From positions 1 to 59,157 of the forward strand of contig NZ_RXNQ01000012.1 of the NCBI RefSeq assembly GCF_004138205.1: a stretch of DNA of 59,157 nt. Reading direction: 5' to 3'. This document shows, one piece after another, positions 55,563-59,157 of this stretch. Under the pieces are notes generated by a model. The model ran no database searches and was not told the DNA's origin. It saw only the letters and a list, made by a program, of their open reading frames with translations. This DNA is from Pedobacter sp. SYP-B3415 (lineage in GTDB: Bacteria; Bacteroidota; Bacteroidia; Sphingobacteriales; Sphingobacteriaceae). The translations under genes were made by a program, and so were the position numbers. Each line of letters starts with the position of its first letter. The stretch's first letter is position 1.

Positions 55563-56357
55563 TCAGATACTGCCCTGGAAAACAAGTTTTGCGGGTCCGC
55601 AGAGAAAAATATTGGTAAAGCTTTCGCCGTTGTAGTCAAATTCAATACGAAGGTTGCCGCCAAGCACACGGATTGGTGTAATGATGTGCCCCTGCTTGTT
55701 TTTCGCCGCAGCATCTGCCAGCGCTACGGCAGTTACACCTGTTCCGCAGGCAAACGTTTCAGCTTCCACACCCCGTTCGAACGTGCGAACAAACAAATGG
55801 TCGCCCAGGTCTTCTACAAAATTCACATTGATACCGTCGGTACGGTAGGTGTCGTTATTACGAATAGCTCTGCCTTCGCTAAAAACATCATATGCTTCGA
55901 GACCTGTTACCGGCAATACATAATGCGGCGAACCTGTATTAAGGACCCAGGCCTCTCCGTCCCGGTTTAACAGGTTTACGTCAACCATTTGTAACTCTAC
56001 CCAGTCGCCTTCAGATGAAATTTTGGCATAATGCGGACCATCAACTGCCAAAAAGTTAGTTTCCAGGTCAATTAGTCGCAAATGTTTGGCGAAGGCCACG
56101 ATACAGCGCCCGCCATTGCCGCACATGCTTCCCGGCTTGCCATCGGCGTTGTAATACAACATTTCGAAATCGTAATCAGTGTGATTTTGCAGGAGCATGA
56201 GTCCGTCGCCACCAATACCGAACCGGCGGTCGCAAAGGCGCGAAACTGCCTCATAGTCATCAGAATTGAAGGCTGCGTTCCGGTTATCGACCAGGATGAA
56301 GTCATTTCCGGCGCCCTGGTATTTATAAAAATTGAGTGGCTGAGATTCGATTTGCAT
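55563..56357 (-). CDS. dapF: Diaminopimelate epimerase
   Basis: DapF converts LL- to meso-diaminopimelate for lysine and peptidoglycan synthesis. The 264-residue product has the two catalytic cysteines: Cys79 in GSMCGNGGRCIVAFA and Cys204 in ETFACGTGVTAVALA, with the opening YQGAGNDFILVDNRN and the core RRFGIGGDGLMLL. Length and motifs are those of a complete enzyme. It is divergent from the HtrA gene and lies 200 bases upstream of tetR on the same strand; no strong terminator is seen between them, but tetR has its own promoter. Confidence 0.96.
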   Translation of the reverse strand: MQIESQPLNFYKYQGAGNDFILVDNRNAAFNSDDYEAVSRLCDRRFGIGGDGLMLLQNHTDYDFEMLYYNADGKPGSMCGNGGRCIVAFAKHLRLIDLETNFLAVDGPHYAKISSEGDWVELQMVDVNLLNRDGEAWVLNTGSPHYVLPVTGLEAYDVFSEGRAIRNNDTYRTDGINVNFVEDLGDHLFVRTFERGVEAETFACGTGVTAVALADAAAKNKQGHIITPIRVLGGNLRIEFDYNGESFTNIFLCGPAKLVFQGSI

Positions 56358-56470
56358 ATTTTAAATGGTGCGGGTCAAACGAAACTAAAGAGCGGCGCTA
56401 AGTGTTTCATTTAACATAATTTAACAGAAAAATCCAGTTCCCTGTGATACAAATATCGTTGATATGGTGC

Positions 56471-56508
56471 TAAATTTGATCATCACATCGCAAAAAGAAA
56501 ATTAGGAG
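56471..56508 (+). promoter_or_regulatory. -7 promoter element and ribosome-binding site of the HtrA gene
   Basis: TAAATTTG (56471-56478) fits TAnnTTTG exactly; no -33 TTTG at standard spacing. AGGAG (56504-56508) lies four bases before the ATG at 56513. A clear Shine-Dalgarno sequence like this is rare in the window. Confidence 0.55.
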
Positions 56509-56512
56509 CTAT

Positions 56513-58057
56513 ATGAAAAAGATAATGAGTTATGCTGTTCTTGCCGCATTTATAGGTGGTGCGGCGGCGATAGGAGGCTACAAACTCCTTGAGCATAAAA
56601 CAGAAAATGCATCTTTAGAAGAGAAACAAAAAGTTTACTTCGCAAATAATCCGCTAAAAATATCATCGGCCGGTGCAGAAGACTTTGTGCAGGCAGCCGC
56701 CGCAGTGTCGCCGGCAGTTGTGCACATTAAAACAACGTATGGTACAAGCAACCGGCAGTCGCGCAGCAGTTCACCATTTGATATGTTCGACGACTTTTTT
56801 GGCGGCGGCGGCGGCAGACGGATGCAGCGCGCACCCAGGGCAGCATCGGGCTCGGGCGTTATCTTGTCTGAAGACGGGTATATCGTAACGAATAATCACG
56901 TTGTCGACAATGCTGAAAAGATCGACGTGATCCTGACAGACAAACGCCGCATGACAGCAAAGGTTGTAGGTAAAGACCCGAACACAGACCTGGCGCTGTT
57001 GAAGATCGAAGCCAAAGGTTTGCCGGTGGTAAAAATGGGCAATTCTGATAATGTACAGGTAGGTGAATGGGTGCTGGCAGTCGGTTATCCGCTTGATCTG
57101 CAAACCACGGTTACTGCCGGTATTGTAAGTGCAAAGGCGCGTCAGATCGGTATTCTTGCTCAGGATCAGCAGCAGCCGCTTACAGAAGAAGAATATGAAG
57201 AATACATGCGTTCGGGTAAAGTTCCTGAGCGTGCAGCAAACCAAAGCATTGAATCATTTATCCAGACCGATGCGGCTATTAACCCGGGTAACAGCGGCGG
57301 GGCGCTTGTCAATGCCAACGGTGAATTAGTTGGTATTAACTCGGCTATCGCCTCTCAGTCAGGCCGCAATGAAGGTTATGGTTTTGCGATTCCTGTAAAC
57401 CTGGCTAAAAAAATCCTTGACGACTTTATGCGTTTCGGCACTGTAAAACGTGGTTATGTAGGTGTAAGCTTCCGCGCACTCGACGCAGAGGCGGCCGAGC
57501 AGCTGAACATCAAGGACCTTAACGGACTATACGTAAACGAGGTTGTACCAAATGGTGGTGCGGCAGCCGCAGGCATTCAGAAAGGCGATATCATCAAAAA
57601 AGTTGATGGCAAGATCGTTTCAGACGCACCTGATTTGCAGGAAAAAATTGGCCGGATGAATCCGGGCGACCGTGTGAAACTAACTGTACTTCGCAGCGGA
57701 CAGCTGAGAGATTTCAATGTAACGCTGAAAGGCGAGAGTGTAAACAAGCTCGCGTCTAACGCGAACAGTGGTTCAAAAGCTGCGGTGAGTGCGGGAGCAA
57801 GCTTTGCACCTGCAAGCGCCGAGCAGAAAGCACGGTACAATGTGAAGAACGGTGTGGTGGTAACCAGCGTACAGGAAGGCAAAGCGTTTGACATGTATGG
57901 CATTCCGCAGGGATTGCTGATCACATCGGTAAACGGCATTCCGGTAAACAGCGCTGCTGATGTTGAAAAAGCATTGCCACAGACCAGGAACAATATGGTG
58001 AACATTACGGGAGTAAGCGCGAATGGCACCATCAGCTATAACTATCAGGCCAAATAG
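56513..58057 (+). CDS. HtrA/Deg-family periplasmic serine protease
   Basis: A 514-residue envelope quality-control protease. An N-terminal hydrophobic segment (YAVLAAFIGGAAAIGGY) serves as signal or anchor. The trypsin-like domain has the triad His129 (YIVTNNHVVDN), Asp159 (DPNTDLALLKI) and Ser261 (INPGNSGGALVNANGE). A long acidic loop (QQPLTEEEYEEYMRSGKVPE) before the serine is typical of the phylum. Two PDZ domains follow, the first from about residue 310 (GYVGVSFRALDAEAAEQL ... GAAAAGIQKGDIIKKVDGK), the second at the C-terminus (NGVVVTSVQEGKAF). It is probably induced by envelope stress. A terminator follows and then tRNA-Ser. DegP- and DegQ-type roles cannot be separated here. Confidence 0.93.
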   Translation: MKKIMSYAVLAAFIGGAAAIGGYKLLEHKTENASLEEKQKVYFANNPLKISSAGAEDFVQAAAAVSPAVVHIKTTYGTSNRQSRSSSPFDMFDDFFGGGGGRRMQRAPRAASGSGVILSEDGYIVTNNHVVDNAEKIDVILTDKRRMTAKVVGKDPNTDLALLKIEAKGLPVVKMGNSDNVQVGEWVLAVGYPLDLQTTVTAGIVSAKARQIGILAQDQQQPLTEEEYEEYMRSGKVPERAANQSIESFIQTDAAINPGNSGGALVNANGELVGINSAIASQSGRNEGYGFAIPVNLAKKILDDFMRFGTVKRGYVGVSFRALDAEAAEQLNIKDLNGLYVNEVVPNGGAAAAGIQKGDIIKKVDGKIVSDAPDLQEKIGRMNPGDRVKLTVLRSGQLRDFNVTLKGESVNKLASNANSGSKAAVSAGASFAPASAEQKARYNVKNGVVVTSVQEGKAFDMYGIPQGLLITSVNGIPVNSAADVEKALPQTRNNMVNITGVSANGTISYNYQAK

Positions 58058-58077
58058 TCTGACGGTAATTATATGTA

Positions 58078-58109
58078 AAAGCTCACCGGATTCGGTGGGC
58101 TTTTTTTTT
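58078..58109 (+). terminator. Intrinsic terminator of the HtrA gene
   Basis: AAAGCTCACCG (58078-58088) pairs with CGGTGGGCTTT (58093-58103) around ATT, with one mismatch; nine T residues follow. Confidence 0.9.
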
Positions 58110-58124
58110 ACGTCGAAAAAATCA

Positions 58125-58132
58125 TAGTTTTG
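58125..58132 (+). promoter_or_regulatory. -7 promoter element of tRNA-Ser
   Basis: TAGTTTTG fits TAnnTTTG and lies 13 bases before the mature 5' end of the tRNA, leaving only a short 5' leader for RNase P. A T-rich stretch lies where the -33 element would be. Confidence 0.5.
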
Positions 58133-58144
58133 TGGCCCACAAAA

Positions 58145-58235
58145 GGAGAGGTGTCCGAGTGGTTGAAGGAGCACGCCTGGAAAGTGTGTATACCTCTAAA
58201 GGGTATCGAGGGTTCGAATCCCTCTCTCTCCGCCA
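58145..58235 (+). tRNA. tRNA-Ser(GGA): tRNA-Ser (anticodon GGA)
   Basis: A class II tRNA of 91 bases with encoded CCA. The acceptor stem pairs GGAGAGG with TCTCTCC (last pair G-T), discriminator G73. The anticodon arm is CACGC-CTGGAAA-GTGTG with GGA at 58179-58181, decoding UCC/UCU. The long variable arm pairs TATACC with GGGTATC, as expected for serine. The T arm is GAGGG-TTCGAAT-CCCTC. An intrinsic terminator follows immediately, so it is transcribed alone. It marks the boundary to a repeat-rich region containing an IS3 element, and tRNA genes are frequent integration sites. Confidence 0.97.
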
Positions 58236-58358
58236 AAGAAATGAAGCCCCGCTGAAAGCGGGGTTTTTGTTTCTTCAGGCATTGCGAAGCGGAGCTTCGG
58301 CATAAGCAGGAAAAAACAAAAACCGGCGAGCGCAGCGAGGCGGGGGCTTCATTTCTTT
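58235..58358. repeat. 16-bp perfect inverted repeat enclosing nested hairpins
   Basis: AAAGAAATGAAGCCCC (58235-58250) and GGGGCTTCATTTCTTT (58343-58358) are exact reverse complements 92 bases apart. Between them are the tRNA terminator, a hairpin GCGAAGC-gga-GCTTCGGC (near 58284-58301), and a segment GGCGAGCGCAGCGAGGCG that resembles the words of the adjacent REP-like modules. The left arm begins at the last A of the tRNA CCA end. Confidence 0.75.
58247..58268 (+). terminator. Intrinsic terminator of tRNA-Ser
   Basis: CCCCGCT (58247-58253) pairs with AGCGGGG (58257-58263) around GAA, followed by TTTTTG. The 5' arm is also part of a larger 16-bp inverted repeat. Confidence 0.85.
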
Positions 58359-58375
58359 GTAGCCACCCCCCTCCG

Positions 58376-59015
58376 GGATCACCGCAGCGAAACCTGCAGC
58401 GCAGTGGAAGGTTGAGCGAAGGTAATCCCGGATCACCGCAGCCAAACCTTTAGCGAAGCGGAAGGTTGAGCGAAGGTAATTCTGGATCAAAGAGAAAAGA
58501 ACAAGGAGAAAAGACCGTTGCCGGGATCACCGCAGCGAAACCTGCAGCGCAGTGGAAGGTTGAGCGAAGGTAATCCCGGATTACCGCAGCCAAACCTTTA
58601 GCGAAGCGGAAGGTTGAGCGAAGGTAATTCTGGATCAAAGAGAAAAGAACAAGGAGAAAAGACCGTTGCCCGGATCACCGCAGCCAAACCTTTAGCGAAG
58701 CGGAAGGTTGAGCGAAGGTAATCCGGATCAAAGACAAAAGAACAAGGAGGAAAGACCTTGCCCCCCCTCCGGGATCACCGCAGCGAAACCTGCAGCGCCG
58801 TGGAAGGTTGAGCGAAGGTAATCCGGATCAAAGACAAAAGAACAAGGAGGAAAGACCTTGCCCCCCTCCGGGATCACCGCAGCGAAACCTGCAGCGCAGT
58901 GGAAGGTTGAGCGAAGGTAATCCCGGATCACCGCAGCCAAACCTTTAGCGAAGCGGAAGGTTGAGCAAGGTAATCCGGATCAAAGACAAAAGAACAAGGA
59001 GGAAAGACCTTGCCC
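58376..59015. repeat. Array of eight REP-like palindromic modules with conserved spacers
   Basis: Modules of about 53 bases start GGATCACCGCAGC and end GAGCGAAGGTAATCC. Two types differ in the middle: A (GAAACCTGCAGCGCAGTGG) and B (CAAACCTTTAGCGAAGCGG), both followed by AAGGTTGAGCG. Copies: A 58376-58428, B 58430-58482, A 58524-58576, B 58578-58630, B 58672-58724, A 58772-58824, A 58871-58923, B 58925-58976 (one base deleted). Ends pair (GGATnACC / GGTAATCC) and so do AACCT / AGGTT, so each can fold. Spacers of 41-47 bases share AAAAGAACAAGGAG and AAAGACC. No coding potential is apparent; the open frames here are repeat artefacts. The array ends abruptly at the IS3 end. Confidence 0.9.
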
Positions 59016-59157
59016 TGTACATCCCTGAATAAGGTTGACCGTTTTAGTGATTCTTTTGATTGTTAAAAATAGTTAAGACAGGCCTGTTTTCCAAGCTTAA
59101 TAATTCCCATCTTTCCTGAAAGCGAACTGGGCTTATCATCCCTAGACTGCGGTGCGG
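59016..59157 (-). mobile_element. End of an IS3-family insertion sequence inserted in the repeat array
   Basis: The spacer sequence of the REP-like array breaks off after GACCTTGCCC and is replaced by TGTACATCCCTGAATAAGG, which begins with the TG typical of IS3-family ends and is a likely terminal inverted repeat. Shortly behind it lies the 3' end of an IS3-type transposase gene in minus orientation. The rest of the element, including the other end and target duplication, is beyond the window. Confidence 0.75.
59044..59157 (-). CDS. IS3-family transposase (OrfB, DDE integrase), C-terminal fragment
   Basis: The minus strand is open from the window edge to a TAA at 59044-59046 and reads PHRSLGMISPVRFQERW, then ELLSLENRPVLTIFNNQKNH. 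The pattern RPHxSLGxxSPxxF is the conserved C-terminal signature of IS3-family OrfB transposases (rve integrase core), just after the last catalytic Glu. Only 37 residues are inside the window, so catalytic residues and OrfA are not seen. The stop lies 28 bases from the inferred IS end, the expected layout. Confidence 0.82.
   Translation of the reverse strand, partial: PHRSLGMISPVRFQERWELLSLENRPVLTIFNNQKNH

Noticed and set aside
58275..58940. Several 60-70 codon minus-strand frames sharing the peptide DYLRSTFHCAAGFAAVIP
   Set aside because: They are translations of the palindromic repeat modules; copies repeat with the modules, have no start context and no family resemblance.
58376..59015. 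CRISPR array
   Set aside because: The repeats are about 53 bases, of two types, sometimes directly adjacent, and the spacers are conserved instead of unique. No cas genes are nearby.

Overview
The window looks like 59 kb of a Bacteroidota chromosome, most likely Sphingobacteriales and close to Pedobacter or Mucilaginibacter. The reasons are Bacteroidota-type -7 promoter elements (TAnnTTTG) upstream of many genes, almost no Shine-Dalgarno sequences, lineage-typical families (IPExxxVDY protein, DUF6600 protein, carboxypeptidase-regulatory-domain proteins, TonB-dependent receptor with a fused N-terminal plug extension, four-helix-bundle S23-type protein), and the arginine cluster with an acylornithine carbamoyltransferase. 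Both ends are cut inside insertion sequences: the C-terminus of an IS256-type transposase on the left and of an IS3-type transposase on the right. This is what a draft contig bounded by repeats would show.

Layout. 1-127: IS256 end. 177-2993: carB, lacking the allosteric domain. 3.1-5.5 kb: two small envelope proteins and the NAD-salvage pair pnuC plus a nicotinamide riboside kinase. 5.6-12.9 kb: pdhB and the AddAB recombination nuclease. 13-17.5 kb: pyk, the IPExxxVDY gene, acpP, fabF and rnc. 17.5-22.5 kb: plsC, yicC, gmk, nadD, a miaE broken by an in-frame amber codon, and an RsmI-like methyltransferase. 22.8-27.2 kb: DUF6600 repeat protein, prfC, an aminotransferase. 27.3-37.2 kb: one minus-strand arginine operon. 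37.7-48.8 kb: TonB receptor, M28 peptidase, luciferase-like oxidoreductase, arginase-fold protein with a methyltransferase, an MBL/beta-CASP nuclease, YtxH protein, SNF2 helicase. 49-55.4 kb: TetR-led RND efflux operon. 55.6-58.1 kb: dapF and an HtrA protease. 58.1-59.2 kb: tRNA-Ser, an array of eight REP-like palindromic modules, and the IS3 end inserted in that array.

How the genes work together. The operon GNAT acyltransferase-argG-argC-[four-helix-bundle cassette]-argD-acylornithine carbamoyltransferase-argB-proC-argE-argH encodes arginine synthesis through acylated intermediates. The carbamoyltransferase has Val at position 90, the residue that separates acetyl- from succinylornithine enzymes, so a succinylated pathway is predicted. 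CarB would supply carbamoyl phosphate. The most unusual items are the four-helix-bundle cassette with degenerate terminal inverted repeats fitted exactly between argC and argD, the REP-like array beside tRNA-Ser, the amber codon in miaE, and three genes whose -7 element lies exactly three bases before the ATG, which suggests leaderless mRNAs.
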